From assembly GCF_001953975.1 (NCBI RefSeq), contig NZ_MBEJ01000028.1, positions 62,001-126,000 of the forward strand: 64,000 bases of DNA, read 5' to 3'. Positions 9,602-18,315 of the stretch are shown one piece after another; within the stretch, counting starts at the first letter, position 1, and every line of letters starts with the position of its first letter. The notes beneath the pieces were generated by a model. That model saw only the letters and a program-made list of their open reading frames with translations, had not been told where the DNA came from and ran no database searches. A program made the translations under genes and the position numbers. The DNA comes from Mycobacterium sp. NS-7484. GTDB taxonomy: Bacteria; Actinomycetota; Actinomycetes; Mycobacteriales; Mycobacteriaceae.

Positions 9602-10843
9602 ATGAAGATCCTGATGGTGTCATGGGAGTACCCGCCCGTCGTCGTCGGCGGCCTGGGCCGGCATGTGCACCATCTGGCCACCGCGCTGGCCGAGGCGGGT
9701 CACGAGGTCGTGGTGCTCAGCCGCAGGCCCACCGACACCGATCCGAGCACTCATCCGTCCACCGACGAGATGAGCGAGGGCGTGCGGGTGGTGGCCGCGG
9801 CCCAGGATCCGCACGAGTTCGTGTTCGGTACGGACATGATGGCCTGGACGCTGGCGATGGGGCACTCGATGGTGCGCACCGGCCTTGCCGTCAAAGACAA
9901 TTCGGGTGATCGCTGGATCCCCGACCTGGTCCATGCCCATGACTGGCTGGTTGCCCACCCGGCGATTGCTCTGGCCGAATTTTTCGATGTCCCACTGGTT
10001 TCCACGATCCATGCCACCGAGGCCGGTCGGCATTCCGGCTGGGTCTCCGGGCCGATCAGCCGCCAGGTGCACGCCGTGGAGTCCTGGCTGGTGCGCGAAT
10101 CCGATTCGCTGATCACCTGTTCGGCGTCAATGAGCGACGAGATCACCGAGCTGTTCGGACCGGGACTGTCGGAGATCAGGGTGATCCGCAACGGGATCGA
10201 CGCCGACCTGTGGCCGTTCGCGCCGCGGCGTCCGCGCCAGGGCCCACCCCAGCTGCTCTACGTGGGCCGGTTGGAGTACGAGAAAGGTGTCCAGGAGGCG
10301 ATCGCCGCGCTGCCGCGGATCCGGCGCGCGCATCCCGGCACCACCCTGACCATCGCCGGTGACGGCACCCAACTTGACTGGCTGCTCGAACAGGCCCGAA
10401 AGCACAAGGTGCTCAAGGCAACCCGGTTTGTCGGTCGCCTCGGCCACGACGACCTGGTACGAGCCTTGCAAGCTGCCGACGCCGCGGTGCTGCCCAGCCA
10501 CTACGAACCCTTCGGAATCGTCGCGCTGGAGGCTGCGGCCACCGGAACCCCGCTGGTGTGCTCCAACGTCGGCGGCCTGGGCGAAGCGGTGATCGACGGC
10601 GAGACCGGAATGTCGTTCGCGCCACGGGATGTGGCCGGCCTGGCGGCGGCGGTGCGAGCGGTGCTCGACGACCCCGAGGCCGCCCAGCGGCGCGCGATCG
10701 CCGCCCGCGAGCGACTCAGCGCGGATTTCGACTGGCACACCGTGGCCGCCGAGACCAGCCAGGTTTATCTGGCCGCCAAACGCGCCGAACGCGAACCGCA
10801 TCCGCGTCGGCCGATCGTGGAGCACGCGCTGCCCGACCGCTGA
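9602..10843 (+). CDS. GT4 alpha-1,4-glucosyltransferase (Rv3032 family, MGLP/glycogen elongation)
   Basis: A retaining GT-B glycosyltransferase of 413 residues. The start MKILMVSWEYPPVVVGGLGRH contains the glycogen-synthase-like GGLG(R)H sugar-nucleotide loop. The acceptor loop lies near VHAHDWL, with LYVGRLEYEKGVQE and the E-x7-E motif in HYEPFGIVALEA. The ATG at 9602 is used because homology begins there; upstream in-frame codons do not resemble the family. It elongates the alpha-1,4-glucan of MGLP and also contributes to capsular glucan in mycobacteria (known for Rv3032). Confidence 0.93.
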   Translation: MKILMVSWEYPPVVVGGLGRHVHHLATALAEAGHEVVVLSRRPTDTDPSTHPSTDEMSEGVRVVAAAQDPHEFVFGTDMMAWTLAMGHSMVRTGLAVKDNSGDRWIPDLVHAHDWLVAHPAIALAEFFDVPLVSTIHATEAGRHSGWVSGPISRQVHAVESWLVRESDSLITCSASMSDEITELFGPGLSEIRVIRNGIDADLWPFAPRRPRQGPPQLLYVGRLEYEKGVQEAIAALPRIRRAHPGTTLTIAGDGTQLDWLLEQARKHKVLKATRFVGRLGHDDLVRALQAADAAVLPSHYEPFGIVALEAAATGTPLVCSNVGGLGEAVIDGETGMSFAPRDVAGLAAAVRAVLDDPEAAQRRAIAARERLSADFDWHTVAAETSQVYLAAKRAEREPHPRRPIVEHALPDR

Positions 10844-10864
10844 TTCGACCGGCGTCGAATCATT

Positions 10865-10881
10865 CCGCACTTAGCGTGCGG
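10865..10881. promoter_or_regulatory. small inverted repeat before the MFS remnant
   Basis: CCGCAC-TTAGC-GTGCGG, a perfect 6-base inverted repeat, ends three bases before the ATG of the truncated transporter start. Its position suits an ArsR-type operator of the transporter/regulator locus, or a weak hairpin ending the GT4 transcript. The two cannot be told apart by eye. Confidence 0.35.
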
Positions 10882-10883
10882 AT

Positions 10884-11057
10884 ATGGCACCACAACGCTC
10901 CCCTGTCGTCACGCTGATCGCCGCCTACCTCGGGCTGTTCGTCGGTCTGATCGACGCCAACGCCGTCAACCTGGCGCTACCCGCCATCGGTGACGCAGTC
11001 GCCGGCGACGGCACCGGCGAGACGATGCGGCGCCGTCGGGAAGGAGTCCTGCCATGC
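10884..11057 (+). pseudogene. remnant of an MFS (DHA2/EmrB-type) transporter N-terminus
   Basis: The first ~42 codons read like the start of a drug:H+ antiporter: a short charged N-terminus, then a first transmembrane helix ending GLFVGLIDANAVNLALPAIG, the D-x-x-x-V-N-x-A-L-P motif of helix 1. After AVAGDG the transporter similarity stops, and the frame runs straight into the ArsR-type regulator with no stop codon. The remaining ~400 residues are missing from the neighbourhood. The simplest reading is a deletion that removed the transporter body next to its regulator. Confidence 0.6.
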
Positions 11058-11813
11058 GTGAGGCGCAGGAAACTGGCGACCGCAAGCGAGGTGGACCTCG
11101 CCGCGGTGGCCGCATTGCTGGCCGATCCGGCCCGCTGCAAGGTGCTGCTGGCGCTCGACGACGGACGAGCGCTGCCGGCCAGTGTGCTGGCCGAAGAGGC
11201 CGGCATCAGTCGCCCCACGGCCAGCAGTCACCTGGCCAAGCTGACCGATGCCGGTCTGCTCACCGTCCGCACCCAGGGCCGTCACCGCTATTACCAGCTG
11301 GCCGGGCCAGAGGTCGGGGCGCTCATCGAACAACTCGGCCGGCTGGCGCCGACACGACCGGTCACCTCCCTGCGGGAGGGCACCCGCGCGGCACGGCTGC
11401 GGTCTGCCCGAACGTGCTATGACCACATCGCCGGCCGGCTCGGCGTGGCACTCATGGGCAGTTTGCTCGACCACGACGTGCTGACCGGCGGTGACGGCCA
11501 GTTTCACCCCGGTGGCACCGACCGGCTCAGCAGCCTGGGCCACGACGTGGCTTATCAGCTCACCGATACCGGCCGAGGCGTGCTGCGGCAGGCGGGTGTC
11601 CAATTGCCCACCGGCTCAAGGCCTCTCGTTCGGTACTGCCTCGACTGGACCGAACAGCGACATCACCTCGCCGGCGCGCTGGGCCGCGCGCTGCTGGATC
11701 ACTTCGTGGCCGCAGACTGGGTTCGGCGCACACCACGCCACCGGGCACTCACCGTCACCGACGCCGGCCGCACCGCGTTGGCCGAGCGCTTCGGTATCGA
11801 CTGGACCGGTTGA
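11058..11813 (+). CDS. ArsR-family winged-helix regulator
   Basis: A 251-residue regulator, long for ArsR because of a C-terminal extension with a DHVL...TDTGRG segment. The helix-turn-helix is LAEEAGISRPTASSHLAKL followed by the wing GRHRYYQL. The GTG at 11058 is preferred: it gives MRRRKLATASEVDL, where family similarity begins, and AAGGAG (11041-11046) precedes it. The same frame is open upstream through a transporter remnant, so a fused 309-residue product from 10884 cannot be excluded. No typical metal-binding Cys pair is seen in the DNA-binding helix. Such regulators often control an adjacent efflux pump, which here is lost. Confidence 0.8.
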   Translation: MRRRKLATASEVDLAAVAALLADPARCKVLLALDDGRALPASVLAEEAGISRPTASSHLAKLTDAGLLTVRTQGRHRYYQLAGPEVGALIEQLGRLAPTRPVTSLREGTRAARLRSARTCYDHIAGRLGVALMGSLLDHDVLTGGDGQFHPGGTDRLSSLGHDVAYQLTDTGRGVLRQAGVQLPTGSRPLVRYCLDWTEQRHHLAGALGRALLDHFVAADWVRRTPRHRALTVTDAGRTALAERFGIDWTG

Positions 11814-11873
11814 CGCTGCGCCAGATCAGCCGATTGGCAGTCATCTGCGGCGGACACGAAGCAGAATCGAGGC

Positions 11874-12479
11874 GTGGTCCAGATTCGCCCGCATCTGAAA
11901 ACCGTGTGCGCTGCACTCGTCGGCGCCACGCTCAGCCTCGGCATGTCCGCACCGGCGGCTGCCGAACCCAACGGCACCGCCCCCAGCCTGCCCGTGTTTG
12001 TGCCGCATCCCTCGAACTGGGCGCCGGACTACACGGTGTTCCCGTACAACCTGTGGCAGGTCCGCGTCACGCCCCAGCAGATCGACGCCCAGCGTGAGTC
12101 CTGCCAGTGGTTCAACGCCCAGTACGGCACCTTGATGACCCAGATCGTGGGATTCCAACATTATCTGGGCGAGCATGACGACTACTGGACCGCGCCCGGG
12201 GTGCAGGCGGCGGGCGACGCGGTGAAGGCCAACGTCGATCAGTCGGCAGCGTTCCTGGATCCCCGGGCCCACACGTTGTACATCACCAATTACCCGGACC
12301 AGAGCCAGTATTCACCGCTGTACAACGGTGATTCGATCTATCACCTGTGGTATCAGCTCACCCAGATCAGCGACAAGATCGCACAGAAGCAGCCGTCGGG
12401 CTTCATCAACGCCAACATCGCCACCGCCAACGTCTACGGCAACGTGATCCGCGACTCCGGAGTGTGCAACGGGGCCTGA
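11874..12479 (+). CDS. secreted protein of unknown function (Rv3033 family)
   Basis: A 201-residue exported protein starting at a GTG. The signal peptide is about 30 residues (hydrophobic core VCAALVGATLSLGM, cleavage near APAAAEP). The mature part is rich in Tyr, Trp and Asn, with two cysteines (in ESCQWF and the C-terminal GVCNGA) that could form a disulfide. No enzymatic motif is apparent. It lies in the place of Rv3033 between the MGLP genes and the acyltransferase. Confidence 0.82.
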   Translation: MVQIRPHLKTVCAALVGATLSLGMSAPAAAEPNGTAPSLPVFVPHPSNWAPDYTVFPYNLWQVRVTPQQIDAQRESCQWFNAQYGTLMTQIVGFQHYLGEHDDYWTAPGVQAAGDAVKANVDQSAAFLDPRAHTLYITNYPDQSQYSPLYNGDSIYHLWYQLTQISDKIAQKQPSGFINANIATANVYGNVIRDSGVCNGA

Positions 12480-12485
12480 GCCTGC

Positions 12486-13229
12486 TCAGTTGCTGTTGGC
12501 GGCTTTCTTTCGTTCGATGTCCGCCAGTGCCGCGGCCAGTTCGGCGCGCTCGGCGGCCGAGGTCTCCCAGTCCAGTTTGCGGTTCTTGACCACCTTGGCC
12601 GGAGCTCCCACGGCGATGGAGTAATCCGGGATCTCGCCTTTGACCACGGCGTGGGCACCCAGCACACAACCGCGCCCGACCGAGGTGTTGCGCAGGACGG
12701 TGACCTTGGCGGCGATCCAGGTGTCCGGCCCGATGCGCACCGGGCCCTTGATGATGCCCTGGTCCTTGATCGGCATGTTGACGTTGTCCATCTTGTGGTC
12801 GAAGTCGCACACATAGCACCAGTCGGCCATCAGCGCGGAGTCGCCGAGCTCGATGTCGAGGTACGTGTTGATGACGTTGTCGCGACCCAGCACCACCTTG
12901 TCACCGATGCGCAACGAACCCTCGTGGCAGCGGATGGTGTTCTTGTCGCCGATGTGCACCCAACGGCCGATCTCCATCTGGGCCAGTTCGGGTGTGCACT
13001 GGATCTCCACACCCTTGCCGAGGAAGACCATCCCCCGGGTGATGATGTGCGGGTTGGCCAGCTTGAACTTCAGCAGCCGCCAGTACCGCACCAGGTACCA
13101 CGGGGTGTAGGCACGGTTGTCGATCACCCATTTCAGCGAGGCCTTGGTCAAGAAATCGGCCTGGCGCGGGTCACGCAGGCGTGACCCCCGCCAGCGCTTG
13201 TGGATCGGGGCCCCCCACATCGTCGTCAT
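12486..13229 (-). CDS. left-handed beta-helix acyltransferase of the MGLP locus (Rv3034c family)
   Basis: A 247-residue hexapeptide-repeat (LbetaH) acyltransferase. It shows imperfect isoleucine-patch repeats from about residue 80 (VEIQCT, IGRWVHIGD, LRIGDKVVLGR, IGPDTWIAAK, VGRGCVLGAH), ending in the usual GAPAKVVK. The Rv3034c homologue is the proposed acetyl/acyltransferase that adds short acyl groups to MGLP. It is convergent with the secreted-protein gene (6 bases apart) and divergent from the lipoprotein gene. Confidence 0.87.
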   Translation of the reverse strand: MTTMWGAPIHKRWRGSRLRDPRQADFLTKASLKWVIDNRAYTPWYLVRYWRLLKFKLANPHIITRGMVFLGKGVEIQCTPELAQMEIGRWVHIGDKNTIRCHEGSLRIGDKVVLGRDNVINTYLDIELGDSALMADWCYVCDFDHKMDNVNMPIKDQGIIKGPVRIGPDTWIAAKVTVLRNTSVGRGCVLGAHAVVKGEIPDYSIAVGAPAKVVKNRKLDWETSAAERAELAAALADIERKKAANSN

Positions 13230-13359
13230 GGCCGGACAGCCTACGCGAGGACTCGCGACGCTTCCCAGGTCGCTCTCCTCCTGTACCGCAAGCCCGCCGG
13301 GTTACCCTCACGTGGGTCACAAAATCGAGCCCACGCGGGTTCGGCGACGAAAGGACATC

Positions 13360-14643
13360 GTGTTCCGGCGATACCTGGCACTCGTGGTCGCGGTGCTGTT
13401 CACGGGCCTGCTCGCCGGTTGCGAGAACACCGATTCGTGGGTGAACGCACACGCTGCAGACGGTTGGCCGGCCCAGTACGGGGACGCGGCCAACAGCAGC
13501 TACACCCGGGCCCGCGGTGCCGAGGCACTGCAACTTGAGTGGAGCCGGTCGGTCAAGGGCGAGTTGGGGGCCCAGGTGGCGCTCGGGTCGAGCGGCTACC
13601 TGGCGGCGAACGCGCAGACCGCCGGCGGGTGTTCGTTGATGGTGTGGGAGGCCGACAACAACGGCCGCCAGCGCTGGTGCTCACGCTTGGTGCAGGGCGG
13701 CGGCTGGTCCAGTCCCCTGTTCGACGGCTTCGACAACGTCTACATCGGCCAACCCGGCGCCATCCTGTCGTTTCCGCCGACGCAGTGGATTCGTTGGCGT
13801 CAGCCGGTGATCGGGATGCCCACCACCGCCAGGCTGCTCGAGGACGGCCAGTTGCTGGTGGTCACGCACCTGGGCCAGGTGCTCGTGTTCGACGGCCATC
13901 GCGGCACCGTCGAGGGAACGCCGCTGGATCTGGTCTCGGGGGTGGACCCGACCGATTCGCAGCGCGGGCTCGCCGATTGCCAACCGGCCCGGTCCCGCTG
14001 TCCGGTGGCGGCCGCGCCGGCGTTCTCCCAGGAGAGCGGCATCGTGGTGCTGAGCGTGTGGCAGCCCGGTGCCGAGGCGCCGGGGTTGGTCGGGTTGCGC
14101 TATCACCGCGGTCAGCAGACGTTGTTGACGCCGGCGTGGACCAGCGACGCGGTCGGTGGTGGGCCACTGGCCAGCCCGGTGCTGTCGGCCGACGGCTCGA
14201 CGGTGTACGTCAACGGCCGCGATCAGAAACTGTGGGCGCTCAACTCGGCCGACGGCTCACCGAAATGGTCGGTGCCCTTGACGTATCTGGCCCAGACGCC
14301 ACCCTCGGTGTCCCCCGACGGGCTGATCGTCGCCGGCGGCGGTCCGGATGCCAAACTCACCGCGGTGCGTGACGCCGGAGACCACGGCGAGGTGGCCTGG
14401 ACCCGTGACGACGTGGTCCCGCTGACCACGTCGAGCCGCGCCGGCAGTGTCGCCTATGCGGTGGCCCGCGAGGGCGGCCATGGACAGACCCTGCTGGTGT
14501 TCGATTCCGCCGACGGGCACACCCTCAACACCTATCCGCTGCCCGAGGCCACCGGTTGGCCGGTCGGGGTGTCGATCGGGCACGACCACCGGGTCGTCAC
14601 CGCGACCAGCGACGGTCAGGTGTACGGCTTCGCGCCGCAGTGA
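13360..14643 (+). CDS. PQQ-like beta-propeller lipoprotein (Rv3035 family)
   Basis: A 427-residue lipoprotein. The signal peptide carries a lipobox LLAGC with the lipidated Cys at residue 21. The body is a beta-propeller of PQQ/BamB type with blades such as GVGALNSADGSPKW-like turns (WALNSADGSPKWSVPL) and VFDSADGHTLNTYPL. The GTG at 13360 follows AAAGGA; reading from the farther ATG at 13117 would place the signal peptide in the interior. It is anchored on the outer face of the inner membrane. Function unknown; propellers of this kind are often scaffolds for envelope complexes. Confidence 0.85.
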   Translation: MFRRYLALVVAVLFTGLLAGCENTDSWVNAHAADGWPAQYGDAANSSYTRARGAEALQLEWSRSVKGELGAQVALGSSGYLAANAQTAGGCSLMVWEADNNGRQRWCSRLVQGGGWSSPLFDGFDNVYIGQPGAILSFPPTQWIRWRQPVIGMPTTARLLEDGQLLVVTHLGQVLVFDGHRGTVEGTPLDLVSGVDPTDSQRGLADCQPARSRCPVAAAPAFSQESGIVVLSVWQPGAEAPGLVGLRYHRGQQTLLTPAWTSDAVGGGPLASPVLSADGSTVYVNGRDQKLWALNSADGSPKWSVPLTYLAQTPPSVSPDGLIVAGGGPDAKLTAVRDAGDHGEVAWTRDDVVPLTTSSRAGSVAYAVAREGGHGQTLLVFDSADGHTLNTYPLPEATGWPVGVSIGHDHRVVTATSDGQVYGFAPQ

Positions 14644-14646
14644 CGG

Positions 14647-15336
14647 TCAGGCCAGGAACGCCTCGACCGCAGACCTCGGCACGTTGGCCTGGCTGGCTCC
14701 GGCCGCCTCCGACAGCAGTTCGCCCTGGCCGAAGAAGAAGATCACCGAATCGTCGGTGATCGCGAAGTTCTGATAGTGCACCGGGTCCAGGCCGACGGCG
14801 GGCGGGATCGCCTGCTCGACACCGGATTGCTTCTGCAGTTCGCGCTGCACGATCGGGAAGATCACGTCCAGCGGCCGGGCGCCGGGCTTGAACAGAGTGT
14901 CGAACGTGATCGGCGCCCGGGTGGCCAGGTTGTAGTTGAACGCCTTGTACCAGGTCTGCGGGTGCGCGCCGCCGACGTTCTGGTACACCTCGAACACCAG
15001 GCTCTGGGTGCGCGGCGGGGTGCCGGAACTGTAGGCGGTGCCCTTGGCGTCCAGCACGTAGGGCTGGTCGCGGAATCCGGGCATGCTCGAGACGTTGACG
15101 AAGCCGTCGCGGGTCTGGGTCAGGTAGGCCGCGACGGCCTGCTGATCGGGGTAGTCGACCGGAAAGGTGTAGTCGAGCGTGTAGGTGGCATTGGCGGTGT
15201 GCACCTGGCACGTCTGGTCGGCGTCGACGGTGCCGCCGAGGTCGGCGCAGGCCGACTGCGCAGCTGCCACCGGCAGGCCGAGCCAGCCGAGCAGCACACC
15301 GGCTGCCAGCAGCGCTGTCACAGGGGGAATTCGCAT
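14647..15336 (-). CDS. secreted DUF3298/RsiV-like protein (TB22.2/MPT64-related, Rv3036c family)
   Basis: A 229-residue secreted protein with a cleavable signal peptide (hydrophobic core ALLAAGVLLGWLGLPVAAA). It has two cysteines near the mature N-terminus (SACADLGG, QTCQV). The body has the DUF3298/RsiV pattern: YTLDYTFPVDYPDQ, AFNYNLATRAPITFDTLFKPG and FFFGQGELL. It corresponds to Rv3036c (TB22.2), a culture-filtrate antigen for which esterase activity has been proposed. It is convergent with the lipoprotein gene, with only three bases between stops. Confidence 0.85.
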   Translation of the reverse strand: MRIPPVTALLAAGVLLGWLGLPVAAAQSACADLGGTVDADQTCQVHTANATYTLDYTFPVDYPDQQAVAAYLTQTRDGFVNVSSMPGFRDQPYVLDAKGTAYSSGTPPRTQSLVFEVYQNVGGAHPQTWYKAFNYNLATRAPITFDTLFKPGARPLDVIFPIVQRELQKQSGVEQAIPPAVGLDPVHYQNFAITDDSVIFFFGQGELLSEAAGASQANVPRSAVEAFLA

Positions 15337-15411
15337 CGTCAGTCGTCCTCGCAGGCGATCAACTCACACCGGTCGACATGCCGGTGTGCTCGGATTCAGG
15401 ATACGTGCCGG

Positions 15412-16599
15412 TCATCGCGACGGCCGACAAATGAATGCCGCCGGCCGCCCGGCCGCACCGGAACCGAGCCGGGCGATCACCACAGCCAGCGCTCGGGTGC
15501 CGCGCAACCGCATCCGGGAACGCAACGCGTCGGGATCCACATTCACCCCGCGCACCAGGATCTCCAACGCGCCGGCCGAATGATCGGCCAGCGCCGACCG
15601 CAGCCGGCGCTCCTGAAACGGCAGCTGGTCGAGAACTTCGAAACCACGCACCCCGGCGGGCAACTCGTCACCGGACAGATAGGCGATGTCAGGGTCGAGC
15701 TGCCACAGGCCATGGCGGGCCGCATAGTGGCGCACCAGCCCGGCCCGCACCACTGCGCCGTCGGGGTCGATGATCCAGCGTCCGGCCGCAGCGACGGCGC
15801 ATTCGTCGGGTTCGGCGTCGGTGAGTTCTTCACCGGTTTCCAGCAGGCTGGCGCGGCGGCGCACTCCGGGCTCGGTCAGACCCGGTGACCACAGGCAGGC
15901 TTCCCGGACGCTGCCGCCGACCGAGGTCACCTCGATCTCCCCGGCGAACCCCATCTTGGCGAGCTCGTCGAAATCGATTCCGGGAGCACACTTCACCACC
16001 AGATCGCGATCGCGGTAGACCTCTAGCACCGCGTCGAGTGCCGGGGTGTAGGCCCGCGGATCGAACCGGCGCCGTCCGCCGGCCCGCCGGGCCGGGTCGA
16101 TGATCACCACCGCGTCGCGGGTGATCGGCGCCAGCGCGTCGGCTCGACACAGTCCGACGGCCGGGCCGCCGTCCTCGAGATTGTTGGCGGCCATCGCCAG
16201 CCGCACCGGGTCGAGATCACTGCCGACTAGCTGAGAAGTGCAATCACGCAGGGCCACAAGCTCACTGCCGATCGAGCAGGTGGCGTCGTGCACCCGGGCC
16301 CCGGTGAGTCTGCGGGCCCGGTGCGCGGCCACGGGTGCGGCAGTGGCCTGTTGCAGCGCCTCGTCGGTGAACAACCAGCGCCCCGGGTCGCCGAATTTGG
16401 CCTGCGCCCGCCGGCGCAACTGCACGGTTTCCACCAGCACTGCCGCGTGGTCGCCGAATTGCCCTCGGACCGAAGCGATGTCGCTGACCAGTGAGGCACC
16501 GGACAGCGACATCGTGGCGACCTGACTCAACGCCCGGCGGCCCGCATCTGAGCGCAGATACGCGACGTGCGAGAGATCGAAATCTACCCCACCGCTCAG
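15412..16599 (-). CDS. class I SAM methyltransferase with THUMP-like domain (Rv3037c family)
   Basis: A protein of about 395 residues. SAM motif I is DATCSIGSELVALRD, the SDLDPVRLAMAANNL strand follows, and IIDPARRAGGRRR takes the place of the usual NPPY/DPPY loop. A C-terminal THUMP-like region runs to RPAAFICRPSR. Family architecture suggests an RNA methyltransferase, although Rv3037c has been listed with the MGLP genes. The start is unusual: no ATG, GTG or TTG is well placed, and family-like sequence (VDFDLSHVAYLRS) begins just after a CTG at 16599. That CTG overlaps the upstream stop as CTGA. An ATG at 16512 would lose about 25 conserved residues. Confidence 0.75.
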   Translation of the reverse strand: MSGGVDFDLSHVAYLRSDAGRRALSQVATMSLSGASLVSDIASVRGQFGDHAAVLVETVQLRRRAQAKFGDPGRWLFTDEALQQATAAPVAAHRARRLTGARVHDATCSIGSELVALRDCTSQLVGSDLDPVRLAMAANNLEDGGPAVGLCRADALAPITRDAVVIIDPARRAGGRRRFDPRAYTPALDAVLEVYRDRDLVVKCAPGIDFDELAKMGFAGEIEVTSVGGSVREACLWSPGLTEPGVRRRASLLETGEELTDAEPDECAVAAAGRWIIDPDGAVVRAGLVRHYAARHGLWQLDPDIAYLSGDELPAGVRGFEVLDQLPFQERRLRSALADHSAGALEILVRGVNVDPDALRSRMRLRGTRALAVVIARLGSGAAGRPAAFICRPSR

Positions 16600-17609
16600 G
16601 ACGGCTTGACCCCCGTGACCATCACGTTGTAGAACCAGCCCTTGGGCACCACGTGACGCCAGACGTTGGCGTCCACCCAGCTCAAGCCGATCCAGCTGTT
16701 GAACGCGAACTTGGCCCAACCCCAGCCCAGGCGTCCGGGCGGCACCGCGGCTTCGAAGGTCCGCACCGGCCACCCCAGCATGGCTGCGGTGAATTCCTCA
16801 CTGGCGGTGCGTACTTCGACCGCACCGGCGTTGGTCGCCATGCGCTCCAGGTCGGCGGGGTCGAACGTGTGCAGGTCCACCACGGCTTCCAGCGCGGCGG
16901 CGCGCGAAGATTCGTCGAGCTCTTCCTGCGGCCGGCGCCAACCGCTCAACCACGGCAGCTTGGTGAGGTTCGTGGTGGCGTGCCAGGTCAACGTGGACAG
17001 CTCGCGGGCGTACTTGTTGCCGACCGTGGTGGGCTCACCGGCGAAGACGAAACGCCCGCCCGGCTTGAGCACCCGCACCACCTCGCGTAGCGAGAGCTCG
17101 ACATCTGGAATATGGTGCAGCACGGCGTGCCCGACGACGAGGTCGAAAGTATTGTCCTCGTACGGGATGCCCTCGGCGTCGGCGACCCGACCGTCGATGT
17201 CCAGGCCGAGGCCCTGCCCGTTACGGGTGGCCACCTTGACCATGCCCGGCGACAGGTCGGTCACCGAGCCGCGCCGCGCCACCCCGGACTGGATCAGGTT
17301 GAGCAGGAAGAAGCCGGTGCCGCAGCCCAGCTCGAGGGCCCGGTCGTAGGGCAGTTCACGCTGCTCGGACTCGGGGACGATCGCGTCGAACCGGCCGCGG
17401 GCGTAGTCGATACAGCGCTGGTCGTAGGAGATCGACCACTTCTCGTCGTAGGTTTCGGCTTCCCAGTCGTGGTAGAGCACCTGCGCAAGCTTGCTGTCGT
17501 GCATCGCGGCCTCGACCTGTTCGGCCGTGGCGTGCGGGTTAGGAGTCGGCATGCCAGCCAGGTCGACCGACGCGTCAGCCTCGGTGCCGGAATCCTTGAT
17601 GTCAGTCAT
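16596..17609 (-). CDS. class I SAM-dependent methyltransferase (Rv3038c family)
   Basis: A 337-residue methyltransferase of the UbiE/COQ5-like group. Motif I is ALELGCGTGFFLL, then VTDLSPGMVKVA, IPYEDNTFDLVVGHAVLHHIPD and VLKPGGRFVFAGEP. A C-terminal extension of ~100 residues includes a hydrophobic segment (WGWAKFAFNSWIGLSW) that may bring it to membranes or lipids. Substrate unknown. It shares an operon with the THUMP-like methyltransferase downstream (overlap at its stop). Confidence 0.87.
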   Translation of the reverse strand: MTDIKDSGTEADASVDLAGMPTPNPHATAEQVEAAMHDSKLAQVLYHDWEAETYDEKWSISYDQRCIDYARGRFDAIVPESEQRELPYDRALELGCGTGFFLLNLIQSGVARRGSVTDLSPGMVKVATRNGQGLGLDIDGRVADAEGIPYEDNTFDLVVGHAVLHHIPDVELSLREVVRVLKPGGRFVFAGEPTTVGNKYARELSTLTWHATTNLTKLPWLSGWRRPQEELDESSRAAALEAVVDLHTFDPADLERMATNAGAVEVRTASEEFTAAMLGWPVRTFEAAVPPGRLGWGWAKFAFNSWIGLSWVDANVWRHVVPKGWFYNVMVTGVKPS

Positions 17610-17643
17610 GAAGGGCAGCCTAACGGCCCGCCTCCGGCGTCTG

Positions 17644-18315
17644 TCAGGGCCGGTCCGCCAGTCCGTCGACAGCGGCCTTGGCCGCCGCCAGCACGTCGAC
17701 CGGATGTTCGACGAAGCGCTGGGCCCAGACCAGCGCCTCGTCGTAGACGTGGTCGGGTGCCACCATCTGGTCGATCAGACCCAGTTCGAGGGCCTCCTCC
17801 GCGCCGACGAATCGGCCGCTGAACACCAGCTCCTTCGCCTTGCTGGCCCCGATGACCTCGGCCAGCCGGGTGCCGCCGCCGGCCCGCGGCGCCAGTCCGG
17901 CCAGGATCTCGGTGGAGCCGAACTTCACGTTGTCCCCGGCCACGCGCCAGTCTGCAGCCATCGCCAGGGACAGACCGCTGCCCAGCGCATAGCCGGTGAT
18001 CGCCGCCACGGTGGGCTTGGGGATGGCGGCCACGGCGTCGATGCATTGGCGCAGCGCGGCGTCGGCCGCGGCCGCCTCGGGAGCGTTCAGCGTGCGGAGT
18101 TCGGGAACGTCGTCGCCGGCGCAGAAGATCTCATGTCCGCCGAACAGGATCACCACAGCGATGTCGGTGCGCTCACCGAGCGTGTGCGCGGCCGCGATGA
18201 TCTCGCGGTACATCTGCCGGGTCAGGGCATTGGTGGGCGGACGGGACAGCATGAGCGTGCCGATCCGGTCCTGCTCCGGCGTCGCCCCGGTGATCACGTT
18301 GACGAACTCGTTCAC
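17644..18315 (-). CDS. echA17: enoyl-CoA hydratase/isomerase family protein (EchA17)
   Basis: A 223-residue crotonase. The first oxyanion loop is EIFCAGDDV and the second [22 protein letters not shown]. The segment [18 protein letters not shown] replaces the common PEINLGLIPGAGG, keeping one acidic residue. It hydrates 2-enoyl-CoA in fatty acid breakdown. The GTG at 18315 overlaps the Nudix gene stop as GTGA; a longer in-frame reading upstream is only the other frame of that gene. Equivalent to Rv3039c. Confidence 0.88.
   Translation of the reverse strand: MNEFVNVITGATPEQDRIGTLMLSRPPTNALTRQMYREIIAAAHTLGERTDIAVVILFGGHEIFCAGDDVPELRTLNAPEAAAADAALRQCIDAVAAIPKPTVAAITGYALGSGLSLAMAADWRVAGDNVKFGSTEILAGLAPRAGGGTRLAEVIGASKAKELVFSGRFVGAEEALELGLIDQMVAPDHVYDEALVWAQRFVEHPVDVLAAAKAAVDGLADRP

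Noticed and set aside
7741..9681. Long minus-strand frame across the GH57 gene
   Set aside because: It is the complement of well-supported methyltransferase and branching-enzyme codons, and its product has no family features.
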